This document shows positions 38,921 to 47,828 of a stretch of DNA of 64,000 nt, piece by piece. The position numbers and the translations under genes are program-made. Source of the stretch: Streptacidiphilus fuscans (GTDB lineage Bacteria > Actinomycetota > Actinomycetes > Streptomycetales > Streptomycetaceae); contig NZ_JADPRT010000018.1 of the NCBI RefSeq assembly GCF_015690355.1, positions 62,001-126,000 of the forward strand, read 5' to 3'. Position 1 is the first letter of the stretch. Every line of letters begins with the position of its first letter. The notes below the pieces were generated by a model. The model was given only the letters and a program-made list of their open reading frames with translations. It was not told the origin of the DNA and made no database searches.

Positions 38921-40446
38921 TGACGGCCCCCCACCCTGACGCCCTGTGCCTCGACGGCGCCTCGCTCACCGCAGCACAGGTGACCTCGCTGGCCAGGGCC
39001 CCGCGGCCGGTCCACCTGGATCCGCAGGCCAGGGCGCGCGTGACCGCAGCCCGTGCGGCGGCGATCGAGGCCGCGTCGCGGCGCCCGGTCTACGGGCACT
39101 CCACCGGGGTCGGCGCCAACCGCACCACCACGCTCGACGAGGAGGGCACCCGCGCGTTCGGCCTGCGCCTGCTGCGCAGTCACGCAGGTGGCATCGGCCC
39201 CCTCGTCCCGGTCGAGCAGAGCCGGGCCATGCTGGCGGTGCGCCTCAACCAGCTCCTGGGCGCGGGATCCGCCATCGACGGAGCCGTCGTCGACGCACTC
39301 GCCCAGGCGCTCACCGACGGCCACGTCCCGGAAGTCCACGCCCTCGGTTCGCTCGGCACCGCCGACCTGACCGCGTTGGCTGAACTCGGCCTCACCCTCG
39401 TCGGCGAGCAGCCCTGGCATCCCGGCGCCGGCCTCGGCGCGCCGCCGAGGCCGCTCGCGCTGACCTCGTGGGACGCGCTGCCGCTGCTCTCCAGCAGCGC
39501 GCTGACCATCGGTCAGGCGGCTCTTGCCGCCACCGATCTGCGTACCCTGCTGGACCGCCTCCCGCTCGTCGCGGCCCTGTCGCTCACCGCCGTGCGCGGC
39601 TCCTTGGAGCCGTATGCCGAGGCCGTCCACGCCCGCCGCCCGCACCCGGGCGGGCAGGACGTGGCCGCGCGCATGCGCCTCCTGTTGCCCCGACCCGACT
39701 GGAGGCCCGCGCTGGTGCAGGACCCCTTCGGATTCCGCTGCCTGCCCCAGGTCCACGGCGCCGCCATGGACGCCTGGGCCGCCCTCGACCGCGTGCTCGC
39801 GGTGGAGCTCAACGCCAGCGCCGAGAACCCGCTCTTCGACGGCAGCGACTACTACCACCACGGAGGTTTCCACCAAGCCCCGTTGGCCCTCGCCGCGGAC
39901 CAGATGCGGTTGGCCCTCCTCGGCACCGCTCAGCTCACCACCGCCCGGCAAGGTGCGCTCAACGAACCGGGCTTCACCGGCCTGCCCGCGTTCCTGGCCG
40001 AGGCCGACAACGGCAGCAGCGGCGTGATGATCACCGAAGTCGCCGCGCACAGCGCCCTCGCCGAACTTCGGGGAGCAGCACAGCCGGTGACCCTCGGACA
40101 CACGGTGATCTCACGGGGCGTCGAGGAACACGCCAGCTTCGCCGCGACAGCGGCCCGCCGCCTGGCCGAGGCGGTGGACCACTTCCGTCTCGTCCTGGCT
40201 TGCGAACTCGTCGCCGCCGTACGGGCCCTGCGCATGCAGGGCCGGACCGCGCCGGGCGAGGGCGAGCTGGCCCAGTTCCACCAGGCGGCGGCAGCCGTCC
40301 TGACGCCCGACCTCGCCGACCACAAACTCACCGGCGACGTCCATACGGCGGCGGCTCTGCTCAAGTCCCCGGACCTCGACCTCGACCTTGCCATCGCAGC
40401 TCCGGCCATGGCGTCCGGGTTCGACGAGCTCGACGAACTGGTCTGA
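38920..40446 (+). CDS. Aromatic amino acid/histidine ammonia-lyase homologue lacking the MIO tripeptide
   Basis: 508 residues; ATG overlaps the permease stop. Family landmarks are present: the catalytic Tyr loop YGHSTGVGANR (Tyr58), QDPFGFRCLPQVHGA (267-281), NASAENPLFDG (298-308) and RGVEEHASFA in place of QEDHVS. However, where the family has GSxGASGDLAPLAH, this protein has GSLGTADLTALAE (143-155): one residue shorter and without Ala-Ser-Gly, so the 4-methylideneimidazole-5-one electrophile cannot form in the usual way. It may catalyse another reaction or be non-catalytic. Linked to an MFS permease and a convergent LacI-type regulator. Confidence 0.88.
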   Translation: MTAPHPDALCLDGASLTAAQVTSLARAPRPVHLDPQARARVTAARAAAIEAASRRPVYGHSTGVGANRTTTLDEEGTRAFGLRLLRSHAGGIGPLVPVEQSRAMLAVRLNQLLGAGSAIDGAVVDALAQALTDGHVPEVHALGSLGTADLTALAELGLTLVGEQPWHPGAGLGAPPRPLALTSWDALPLLSSSALTIGQAALAATDLRTLLDRLPLVAALSLTAVRGSLEPYAEAVHARRPHPGGQDVAARMRLLLPRPDWRPALVQDPFGFRCLPQVHGAAMDAWAALDRVLAVELNASAENPLFDGSDYYHHGGFHQAPLALAADQMRLALLGTAQLTTARQGALNEPGFTGLPAFLAEADNGSSGVMITEVAAHSALAELRGAAQPVTLGHTVISRGVEEHASFAATAARRLAEAVDHFRLVLACELVAAVRALRMQGRTAPGEGELAQFHQAAAAVLTPDLADHKLTGDVHTAAALLKSPDLDLDLAIAAPAMASGFDELDELV

Positions 40447-40478
40447 ACCGTCGAGCCGGGGCGCTGGCCTGACCCGTA

Positions 40479-41495
40479 TCAAGGAGCCGAGTTGCGCGGT
40501 CCCGCGATCGAGCCGCGCAACTGCACCGTCGGCGGCAGCACCTTGCGCCGACTGTGCTTGCCCTGCTCGATGGCCTTGACGGTGCGCTCGACGACGAGGT
40601 CCAGCAGCTCCTCCACGGGCCAGCGGTAGCTGGACAGCGGCGGGGTCAGCAACCGCGACAGGGGCTGGTCGTCGTAGCCGAGCACGGACACGTCGTCGGG
40701 CACCGCCAGGCCGAGGTCCCGCGCGGCGGCGTAGACCCCGTAGGCCATCGAATCGCCGAGGCAGAGGAAGGCGGTCGGGCGGTCGGGCTTGGTGAGTACC
40801 GTGCGCGCCACGGCAGTTGCGCCGTCCAGGTCGTAGGGCGAGGTGTGCACGGTCACCGCCAGCCCCAGTTCGTCCGCCACCCGGTGCACCACGCCTTCGG
40901 CAGGCCGGTCCGGGGTGCCCGGCAGGCCCGGCGTCACGACCGCGACCGCGTGGTGGCCCGCCGAGGCGAGGCGGCCGAGTGCGTCGGTGACCCCGAGATC
41001 GTTGTCGAAGACCACCTCGGCCGCCGTGGCCGCTCCGGGGAGGCCGTCGCCGACGGAGATCAGTACCGTCTGCTCGGCGATCTGCCGCCAGTGCGCGGCG
41101 GCCGGGTCGACGGGCAGGACGATCAGCGCGTCCACCCGCTGGGCCGCCAGGCGCGAGGCCAACTGGGCTTCCAACTCCGGGTCGTTGGAGGAGTCCACGA
41201 TCAGGGCGTGCCGACCGGTGGCCAGCAGCCTGCGGCCGAGCGCGGCCGCCAGCCCCTGCTGCCACACGTCGGTCAGCGACTCGCACAGCACCCCGACCGT
41301 GTCGGTGCGGCCCGAGGCCAGCGCTCTGGCGATCGGGTCGACCCGGTACCCGAGCCGATCGGCCGCCTCGCGCACGCGCTGCTGGGTCTCCGGCGGCACC
41401 TGCACGCCGCGCAGGGCATAGGACACCGCGGCGGGGGAGAGGCCGGTCTCCTCCGCGATGTCGCGCAAGGTGACACGTCGCTGACGATTGGACAC
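40479..41495 (-). CDS. LacI-family transcriptional regulator
   Basis: 338 residues. N-terminal helix-turn-helix VTLRDIAEETGLSPAAVSYALRG with hinge helix DPIARALASGRTDTVGV, then the periplasmic-binding-protein-like ligand domain (SLTDVWQQGLAAALGRRLL, IVDSSNDPELEAQLASRLAAQRVDALIVLP, CLGDSMAYGVYAAARDLGLAVPDDVSVLGYDD). Family members sense sugars or nucleobase-like ligands. It converges on the permease-lyase operon with only 32 bp between stops, and the operon promoter carries a LacI-type site, so it is probably the local repressor. Confidence 0.95.
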   Translation of the reverse strand: MSNRQRRVTLRDIAEETGLSPAAVSYALRGVQVPPETQQRVREAADRLGYRVDPIARALASGRTDTVGVLCESLTDVWQQGLAAALGRRLLATGRHALIVDSSNDPELEAQLASRLAAQRVDALIVLPVDPAAAHWRQIAEQTVLISVGDGLPGAATAAEVVFDNDLGVTDALGRLASAGHHAVAVVTPGLPGTPDRPAEGVVHRVADELGLAVTVHTSPYDLDGATAVARTVLTKPDRPTAFLCLGDSMAYGVYAAARDLGLAVPDDVSVLGYDDQPLSRLLTPPLSSYRWPVEELLDLVVERTVKAIEQGKHSRRKVLPPTVQLRGSIAGPRNSAP

Positions 41496-41616
41496 GCCAT
41501 CAGTCTATGAGCTTCCGGATCGGCCCGGCGCACCTCGGTCGGGCCCCGCGGCCTGCCCTGGGCTCGTCGTGCCACGGCGGTGCGCTTGTTGACGTTCGGT
41601 CATGTCGCCGATAGCT

Positions 41617-41651
41617 GGCGGGAACATGCCATGCGTTGGCATGTTCCCGCC
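41617..41651. promoter_or_regulatory. Perfect 15-bp inverted repeat between lacI-type gene and BNR-repeat gene
   Basis: GGCGGGAACATGCCA (41617-41631) and TGGCATGTTCCCGCC (41637-41651) are exact inverted repeats around a 5-bp loop. Located between divergent genes, so an operator or attenuator-like hairpin rather than a terminator. The centre TGCCA-N5-TGGCA has the two-fold form bound by LacI/NF-I-like dimers, but the binder is unknown. Confidence 0.65.
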
Positions 41652-41766
41652 CTTTCGGCATCCTTCCTCCACTCCGAGTGGTGGCATGAACATGCGGGAG
41701 TCCCGTGTCGGCCGGTGCAGGAACTGGCCGACGCCCACCGGTACCGCCTCGCATGTCAGGAGAGAC

Positions 41767-44010
41767 ATGTCCGGACTGGCTCGCAAAGGACCCTCGCTCG
41801 TCATCGGTGCCCTGGCCGCGGCGGTGGCGTTAGCCGCCCCCGCGTTCGCCACCGCCGATCCGGCAGCCGACCCGGCCGCCGCGCACGGCCGTGCGGCTGC
41901 GGCTCACGCTGCCGCTCCGACGCTCGCCCAGGTGAGCAGCGATCCGTACACCGACGCCCAGGCGCAGCACGCCACGGAGGTGGAGCCGGACACCTTCAGC
42001 TCCGGCAGCACCGTCGTGTCGGCCTTCCAGGTCGGCCGCGTGTCCAGCGGCGGCGCGTCCAACATCGGTTGGGCCACCTCCGGTGACGGCGGCAAGACCT
42101 GGACGCACGGCTACATGCCCGGCACCACCGCCAACACCGGCGGGCCCTACGCCACGACCAGCGACGCGTCGGTGGCCTACGACGCCAAGGACGGCGTCTG
42201 GATGGTCTCCTGGCTGGGCATCACCTCCGGCAACAACGTCGACGTGATGCTCAGCCGTTCCACCGACGGCGGCCTGACCTGGGGCAACCCCGTTGCCGTG
42301 TCGACCGGGGCGTCGTACGACAAGAACTGGACCGTCTGCGACGACCACGCGTCCAGTCCGTACTACGGCCACTGCTACACCGAGTACGACGACGCGGGTG
42401 CGGGCGACATCGAGCACATGCGCACCTCGACCGACGGCGGCCAGACCTGGGGCGCCGAGCTGGGCCCGTCCGACAACCCCAGCGGGCTCGGCGGCCAGCC
42501 GGTCGTGCAGCCGAGCGGGACCGTCATCGTGCCGTTCTCCTCGGCCAGTTCGAACGCCGAGGACGCCTTCACCTCCAGCGACGGCGGCGCCAGCTGGGGC
42601 GCGAGCGTGCAGATCGCCACCGTCTCGCACCACACCGTGTCCGGGTTGGACGACGAGGCCGCCTCGTCCGACATCGCCAAGCAGACGTCCCCGCACGACA
42701 CCCTGCGCGAGAGCCCGCTCCCGTCCGCGGCGATCGACGCGTCCGGCAAGGTCTACACGGTGTGGTCGGACTGCACCTTCCGCAGCGGCTGCAGCAGCAA
42801 CGACATCGTCATGTCGACCTCCACCGACGGCACTTCGTGGAGCGCACCGGTGCGGGTGCCGATCGACGCGGTGTCCAGCACCGCCGACCACTTCACCCCG
42901 GGCATCGGCATCGACCCCACCAGCGCGGGCAGCACCGCCAGGATCGGCCTGACGTACTACTACTACCCGAACGCCAACTGCACGGACACCACCTGCCAGC
43001 TCGACGCGGGCTACGTCTCCTCCACCGACGGCGGCACCACCTGGACCGCCCCGGTCCAGCTGGCCGGACCGATGACGCTGGCCTGGCTGCCGAACACCGA
43101 CCAGGGCCGGATGTTCGGCGACTACATCGCCACCTCCGTCCTCGCCGGAGGCAACGCGGTCACCGTCATCCCGGTCGCCCAGGCCCCCAGCGGCAGCACC
43201 TTCAGCATGGCGATGGACGCGCCCGTCGGAGGGCTGCCCGTCGGCGGCTCGGCCACAGGCAACACGGTCACCGTCAGCAACCCCGGCAGCCAGACCTCGA
43301 CGGTCGGGAGCGCCGTGTCGTTGCAGGTCAGCGGCACGGACTCGGGCGGCGCGGCGCTGACGTACACGGCCGCCGGTCTTCCGGCGGGTCTGAGTATCTC
43401 GTCCACCGGCCTGATCTCGGGCACGCCGACCACGGCAGGCACCTCCACCGTGACCGTGACCGCGACCGACAGCACCGGCGCGAGCGGAAGCGCGACCTTC
43501 AGCTGGACCGTCAACTCGACGACCGGCGGCGGCTGCACCAAGCCGGGCCAGTTGCTCGCCAACCCGGGCTTCGAGACCGGGACCGCCGCGCCGTGGAGCA
43601 TGACGTCGGGCGTGCTGAACAACGACACCGTCGACGAGCCCGCCCACTCGGGCAACTGGGACGCGTGGCTGGACGGTTACGGTGCCGCGCACACGGACAC
43701 CGTCTCCCAGAGCGTGGCGATCCCGTCCGGGTGCAGTGCCGCCTTCACCTTCTGGCTGCACGTCGACAGCGGCAGGACCGGCACCACCGCCGTCGACACG
43801 CTCAAGGTCCAGGTCCTGAACAGCTCCGGCACCGTGCTCTCCACGTTGGCGACCTACTCGAACCTGAACGCGGGCAACGGGTACACGCAGGACTCGTTCA
43901 ACGTGAACAGCTACGCCGGTCAGACTGTCACCCTCAAGTTCACCGGCGTCGAGAAGGCCGGGGCGCAGACCAGCTTCGTGCTCGACGACACCGCGCTGAA
44001 CGCCTCCTGA
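41767..44010 (+). CDS. Secreted BNR-repeat (sialidase-like propeller) protein with Ig-like and binding domains
   Basis: 747 residues from ATG 41767 (AGGAGAG upstream). A Sec signal peptide ends near AFATA. Five Asp-box (BNR) motifs mark a beta-propeller: TSGDGGKTW, STDGGLTWG, TSTDGGQTWG, SSDGGASWG and SSTDGGTTWT, residues about 85-475. Next comes a cadherin/Ig-like domain (TVTVSNPGSQTSTVGSAVSL to FSWTVNS) and a C-terminal jelly-roll of the carbohydrate-binding kind (LLANPGFETGTAAPWSM). Propellers of this type bind or cleave glycans; no Arg-triad of a true sialidase is evident. A strong hairpin terminator follows. Confidence 0.87.
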   Translation: MSGLARKGPSLVIGALAAAVALAAPAFATADPAADPAAAHGRAAAAHAAAPTLAQVSSDPYTDAQAQHATEVEPDTFSSGSTVVSAFQVGRVSSGGASNIGWATSGDGGKTWTHGYMPGTTANTGGPYATTSDASVAYDAKDGVWMVSWLGITSGNNVDVMLSRSTDGGLTWGNPVAVSTGASYDKNWTVCDDHASSPYYGHCYTEYDDAGAGDIEHMRTSTDGGQTWGAELGPSDNPSGLGGQPVVQPSGTVIVPFSSASSNAEDAFTSSDGGASWGASVQIATVSHHTVSGLDDEAASSDIAKQTSPHDTLRESPLPSAAIDASGKVYTVWSDCTFRSGCSSNDIVMSTSTDGTSWSAPVRVPIDAVSSTADHFTPGIGIDPTSAGSTARIGLTYYYYPNANCTDTTCQLDAGYVSSTDGGTTWTAPVQLAGPMTLAWLPNTDQGRMFGDYIATSVLAGGNAVTVIPVAQAPSGSTFSMAMDAPVGGLPVGGSATGNTVTVSNPGSQTSTVGSAVSLQVSGTDSGGAALTYTAAGLPAGLSISSTGLISGTPTTAGTSTVTVTATDSTGASGSATFSWTVNSTTGGGCTKPGQLLANPGFETGTAAPWSMTSGVLNNDTVDEPAHSGNWDAWLDGYGAAHTDTVSQSVAIPSGCSAAFTFWLHVDSGRTGTTAVDTLKVQVLNSSGTVLSTLATYSNLNAGNGYTQDSFNVNSYAGQTVTLKFTGVEKAGAQTSFVLDDTALNAS

Positions 44011-44045
44011 ACCGACCCACAGAACGGTGATCCACCCGTTCCACC

Positions 44046-44078
44046 GAGGGCTCCCCGGGTACGTACCGGGGAGCCCTC
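44046..44078 (+). terminator. Strong hairpin terminator
   Basis: GAGGGCTCCCCGG (44046-44058) and CCGGGGAGCCCTC (44066-44078) are perfect 13-bp arms around GTACGTA. It lies 35 bp after the BNR-protein stop. Confidence 0.85.
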
Positions 44079-44167
44079 AGCCGTGCAGGAGCCCCGACGT
44101 ACCGCGTAACTCCGTTGCGCGGATCGGTATTTCGTGGCCGTCTTCGGACGCCGGTACGTTCGGGTCC

Positions 44168-45619
44168 ATGGAGTGGAATGAGCGGACAGCTGAGGAACTT
44201 GCGGCGGCCATGCGGGCCGGCGACGTGAGTTCGGTGGAACTGACCGACGCGGCGATCGCCCGGATCGAGCGTGACGACAAAGCGATCAACGCGATCTGCG
44301 TACCGGACTTCGACCGGGCGCGGGCCGCCGCGCGCGACGCCGACCAGGCGCGTGCCCGCGGCGAGGACCGCCCGTTGCTCGGCATCCCGGTGACGGTGAA
44401 GGAGTCCTACAACATCGCCGGACTGCCCACGAGCTGGGGCATCCCGCAGTACCGCGACTTCGTGCCGGCCGAGGACGCGGTGCAGGTTGCGCGACTCAAG
44501 GCGGCCGGCGCGGTGGTGCTCGGCAAGACGAACGTGCCGCTGGGACTGCACGACGTGCAGAGCTACAACGAGATCTACGGCACCACCAACAACCCGTGGG
44601 ACCACGGCCGCACGCCGGGCGGATCCTCCGGCGGGTCCGCGGCGGCGCTGGCGGCCGGATTCGGTGCGCTGTCCATCGGCTCCGACATCGCGGGGTCGTT
44701 GCGCACCCCGGCGCACTTCTGCGGTGTGTACGCGCACAAGCCGACACTCGGGCTGGCGGCGGCGCGCGGCATGGTCCCACCGGACGCCCCGGCCCTGCCG
44801 GCCGAGCACGACCTCGCCGTCGTCGGCCCGATGGCGCGCTCGGCGCGGGACCTGACGCTCCTGCTCGACGTCATGGCCGGACCGGATCCGCTGACTTACG
44901 GACTCGCGCACCAGGTGGCGTTGCCGCCTGCGCGCCACGAACGGCTGGGCGACTTCCGGGTCCTGGTCCTGGACGAGCATCCGCTCGTCGCCACCGGGTC
45001 CGCGGTGCGGGCCGGCGTGAACCGGGTGGCCGACGCGCTGGTCGACGCGGGCGCCCGCGTCGAACGGCAGAGTCCGCTGCTGCCCGACCTGACCGAAGCG
45101 GCGCTGCTCTACGCGCAGTTGCTGTTCTCCAGCGTGGCCACGCGCTTTCCCGCCGAGCTGCTGGAGGAGTTGCGTGTCCGCGCCGCGGCGCTCGACGCGG
45201 ACGACCGGAGTCTGGACGCGGCGCGGCTGCGCGGCATGGTGGCCAGCCACCGCGACTGGATCCAGGTGAACCACCGTCGCGAGCTCCACCGCCACGGCTG
45301 GCGGGGCTTCTTCGCCGAGTTCGACGCCGTGGTGTGCCCGGTCACGCCCACACCCGCGTTCCCGCACGACCACCACCCCGATCCGGGGGAGCGCCGGATC
45401 GATGTCGACGGCGTGGCACACCCGTACCTGGACCAGCTGGTCTGGGCCGGCGTGGCGACCATGCCGGGCCTGCCCGCCACCGCCGTACCGGCAGGCCGCT
45501 CCGCGGAGGGCCTGCCGGTGGGCGTGCAGCTCATCGGTCCGATGTTCGAGGACCGCACCCCGCTGCGGCTGGCCGAGCTGCTGGAGCAGCGGATCGGCGG
45601 CTACCAGGCCCCGAGGTAG
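44168..45619 (+). CDS. Amidase-signature family hydrolase
   Basis: 483 residues. The Ser-cisSer-Lys triad is present: Lys in GIPVTVKESYNI, cis-Ser in TPGGSSGGSAAALAAGFG and the nucleophilic Ser in IGSDIAGSLRTPAHFCG. The sequence fits the glutamyl-tRNA amidotransferase A-like family that hydrolyses amides of varied substrates in the cytosol. No signal peptide. The ATG has GGG upstream only, so expression may be modest. Stands between a terminator and a convergent SDR gene; no partner GatB/GatC genes, so not the tRNA-dependent enzyme. Confidence 0.93.
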   Translation: MEWNERTAEELAAAMRAGDVSSVELTDAAIARIERDDKAINAICVPDFDRARAAARDADQARARGEDRPLLGIPVTVKESYNIAGLPTSWGIPQYRDFVPAEDAVQVARLKAAGAVVLGKTNVPLGLHDVQSYNEIYGTTNNPWDHGRTPGGSSGGSAAALAAGFGALSIGSDIAGSLRTPAHFCGVYAHKPTLGLAAARGMVPPDAPALPAEHDLAVVGPMARSARDLTLLLDVMAGPDPLTYGLAHQVALPPARHERLGDFRVLVLDEHPLVATGSAVRAGVNRVADALVDAGARVERQSPLLPDLTEAALLYAQLLFSSVATRFPAELLEELRVRAAALDADDRSLDAARLRGMVASHRDWIQVNHRRELHRHGWRGFFAEFDAVVCPVTPTPAFPHDHHPDPGERRIDVDGVAHPYLDQLVWAGVATMPGLPATAVPAGRSAEGLPVGVQLIGPMFEDRTPLRLAELLEQRIGGYQAPR

Positions 45620-45631
45620 GCGTCCTGCGGA

Positions 45632-46411
45632 TCACCCGGGCATGATCGGGCCGAGGTAGGTCCCGCCGGAGGCGTCGATGGTCTGGCCGGTCACCCAGCG
45701 GCCCTGGGGACCGGCCAGGAAGCCCACCACGTCCGCGACGTCCGCCGGCTCGCCGATCCGTCCGAGCGCGGTGATCGACTCAAGTCCGGCCATCGCCTCG
45801 GGGGCACCGGTCCACTCGGAGGTCATGTCGGTCAGCACCACCCCGGGTTCGACGGTGTTGACGGTGATCCCGCGCCGCCCCAGCTCGTTGGCGAGCGACG
45901 GGCTGAGGGCGGCCAGCGCCGCCTTGCTGACGGTGTAGCCGATCTGGAGCGGATTGGCGATCCGGGTCGCCGCCGAGCCCACGTTGATGATCCGTCCCCC
46001 GTCCCGCAGCAACGGCAGCGCCCGCTGGACGACGAACACCGGCGTGCTCACGTTCACCGCCAGCAACCGCTGGAACTCGCTCTCGGTGAGCTGCCCGATC
46101 GAACTGACCGAGTGGATACCCGCGTTGTTGACGAGGACGTCCAGGCCGCCCGCCTCTTGGTCGGCCAGCCCGGTGGCGAGCCCGTCGAAGAGCTGGTCGA
46201 CCGCGCCGCTCTGGCCGAACGTGGCCTGCACCGCGAACGCCCGGCCGCCGGCCTTGTCGATCAGCGCCACGGTCTCCGCTGCGGCCGCGTCGTTGCCGCC
46301 GTAGTGGACCGCGACCAGCGCCCCCTCGGCGGCGAGCCGCAAGGCGATCGCGCGCCCGATCCCGCGCGACCCGCCCGTTACTAGCGCGGTCCTGCCGTTC
46401 AGTTCCCCCAC
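45632..46411 (-). CDS. SDR-family NAD(P)-dependent oxidoreductase
   Basis: 259 residues from GTG 46411 (GGAGGGGAG upstream). Classical short-chain dehydrogenase: cofactor motif TGGSRGIG, NNAG, catalytic Ser in INVGSAA, and YTVSK with catalytic Tyr and Lys. The C-terminus GRWVTGQTIDASGG is typical of FabG-like oxidoreductases. The HYGGN loop after strand 2 suggests NADP preference. Substrate unknown; converges on the amidase gene. Confidence 0.94.
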   Translation of the reverse strand: MGELNGRTALVTGGSRGIGRAIALRLAAEGALVAVHYGGNDAAAAETVALIDKAGGRAFAVQATFGQSGAVDQLFDGLATGLADQEAGGLDVLVNNAGIHSVSSIGQLTESEFQRLLAVNVSTPVFVVQRALPLLRDGGRIINVGSAATRIANPLQIGYTVSKAALAALSPSLANELGRRGITVNTVEPGVVLTDMTSEWTGAPEAMAGLESITALGRIGEPADVADVVGFLAGPQGRWVTGQTIDASGGTYLGPIMPG

Positions 46412-46509
46412 GATCGGTTCTCCCCTCCGTATTGCCCTGGACGATTCCAGGACGGACCCCCAGTACATACGAATGAGTGGACCGATCGGACGGTTTTCGC
46501 CCTTCGTCG

Positions 46510-47667
46510 TCAGGAATCCGCGTGCAGCAGGGCGCAGGTGAAGTCCTCCTCGACCGCTCGCAGCTTGGCGAAGACGACCGGGCTTCTGGACGGGGTGATC
46601 TGGGCGTTCACCGAGAACGTCATGGAACGGCTGCCGTCCGGTGTGGCGACGGCGAGTTGGGTGTATCCCGGCGTGTTCCCGGTGTGGCCGTAGACCACGC
46701 CGCAGCGGGTGGTGTAGCGGAAGATCGCCAGTCCGGCCTCGTTGCGGCCGGGCCCGGGCGGCTCGGAGCTCCCGTCGACGAACATCCGCTGCTGCCGACG
46801 GACCGACGGCGAGACCAGGCGCCCGCCCGCGTAGGCGGCGATGAAGGTCACGAGGTCCCGTGGCGTCGAGACGACGCCGCCGGAGGCCCAGACGCCGGAG
46901 TTGCCGAACAGGGTGCTGACGTCCTCCGGCCCGGTCGCCGTCACCGCGTAGCCGTGCAGGTAGGGCTTCGGCAGGGTGAAGCCGGACGGCAGGCTGGTGT
47001 CGTAGAGGTCGAGCGGGTCGTCGACCAGCTGGTACAGCAGCGTCTCGTACCGCTGGTGCGTCACCGCCTCGGCCATCAGCGCCACCGCGATGTTGTCGGA
47101 GTTCGAGTACGCATAGTGGCTGCCGGGAGTGAAGTCCAAAGGCTTGTCGGCCACGAAGTCCAGCAGGCGACGTGAGTCGAAGCGGTGGTGCGGATCCTTC
47201 ATCAGGATGTTCCCGAATGCCGGCGCCCGGCTGAAGTCCGGCAATCCGCTGGTGTGTTGCAGCAGCTGGCGCAACGTCACCCGGCCCCAGTCGGCGGGGA
47301 GATCCGGCAGACGCTTCGCGATCGTGTCGTCGAGGCCCAGCAGCCCGCGGCTGACCAGGCGCAGCGCCACCGCGCCGCTGAACGCCTTCGCGACGCTCGC
47401 GACCCTCATGTGGTCGTCCAGCCGGGGCCGTCGCCCGGTCTCCACATCCCCGAGACCGGCGCGGACGACGACGGTCCGTCCGTCGCTGCGGAGCACGACG
47501 ATGGCCCCGGGCGGGCCGCCGGCTTCGTGGACCAGCTCGTCCAACAACCCTTGCAGGTGTCGATCTGCTCCGGGCGACTCGGCGTGGGCGGGCGCAGCTG
47601 CCGGAAGGGCGACAGCGAGGGCCGTCATGGCGGCGATCACGACGGAGCGCTTTGCGGTGACCGGCAT
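46510..47667 (-). CDS. Secreted serine beta-lactamase-like hydrolase (class C/DD-peptidase fold)
   Basis: 385 residues with a signal peptide (to about APAHA-E). Serine-hydrolase motifs are complete: SVAK (Ser91, Lys94), YSN in HYAYSNSDN and HTG in VYGHTGNTPG. Related proteins are D-alanyl-D-alanine carboxypeptidases, esterases or class C-like beta-lactamases acting outside the membrane. The GHTG triad favours the DD-peptidase/esterase group rather than AmpC (KTG). Stands 99 bp upstream of the SDR gene on the same strand and may be co-transcribed. Confidence 0.92.
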   Translation of the reverse strand: MPVTAKRSVVIAAMTALAVALPAAAPAHAESPGADRHLQGLLDELVHEAGGPPGAIVVLRSDGRTVVVRAGLGDVETGRRPRLDDHMRVASVAKAFSGAVALRLVSRGLLGLDDTIAKRLPDLPADWGRVTLRQLLQHTSGLPDFSRAPAFGNILMKDPHHRFDSRRLLDFVADKPLDFTPGSHYAYSNSDNIAVALMAEAVTHQRYETLLYQLVDDPLDLYDTSLPSGFTLPKPYLHGYAVTATGPEDVSTLFGNSGVWASGGVVSTPRDLVTFIAAYAGGRLVSPSVRRQQRMFVDGSSEPPGPGRNEAGLAIFRYTTRCGVVYGHTGNTPGYTQLAVATPDGSRSMTFSVNAQITPSRSPVVFAKLRAVEEDFTCALLHADS

Positions 47668-47828
47668 GGGACTCCTGCCGTCGGAGGGACCGGGGTTGGG
47701 CTCTCAACGTCACCAGGGACGAAGCCGACAAAACATCCGCGCGGTTGGATCACCCGGCTGCGGTTCCCGTTCAGTGCCTGGCCTGACGCCGTGTCGCGTG
47801 CGCATCGCGCAGCACGGCGTCGCCCGTG

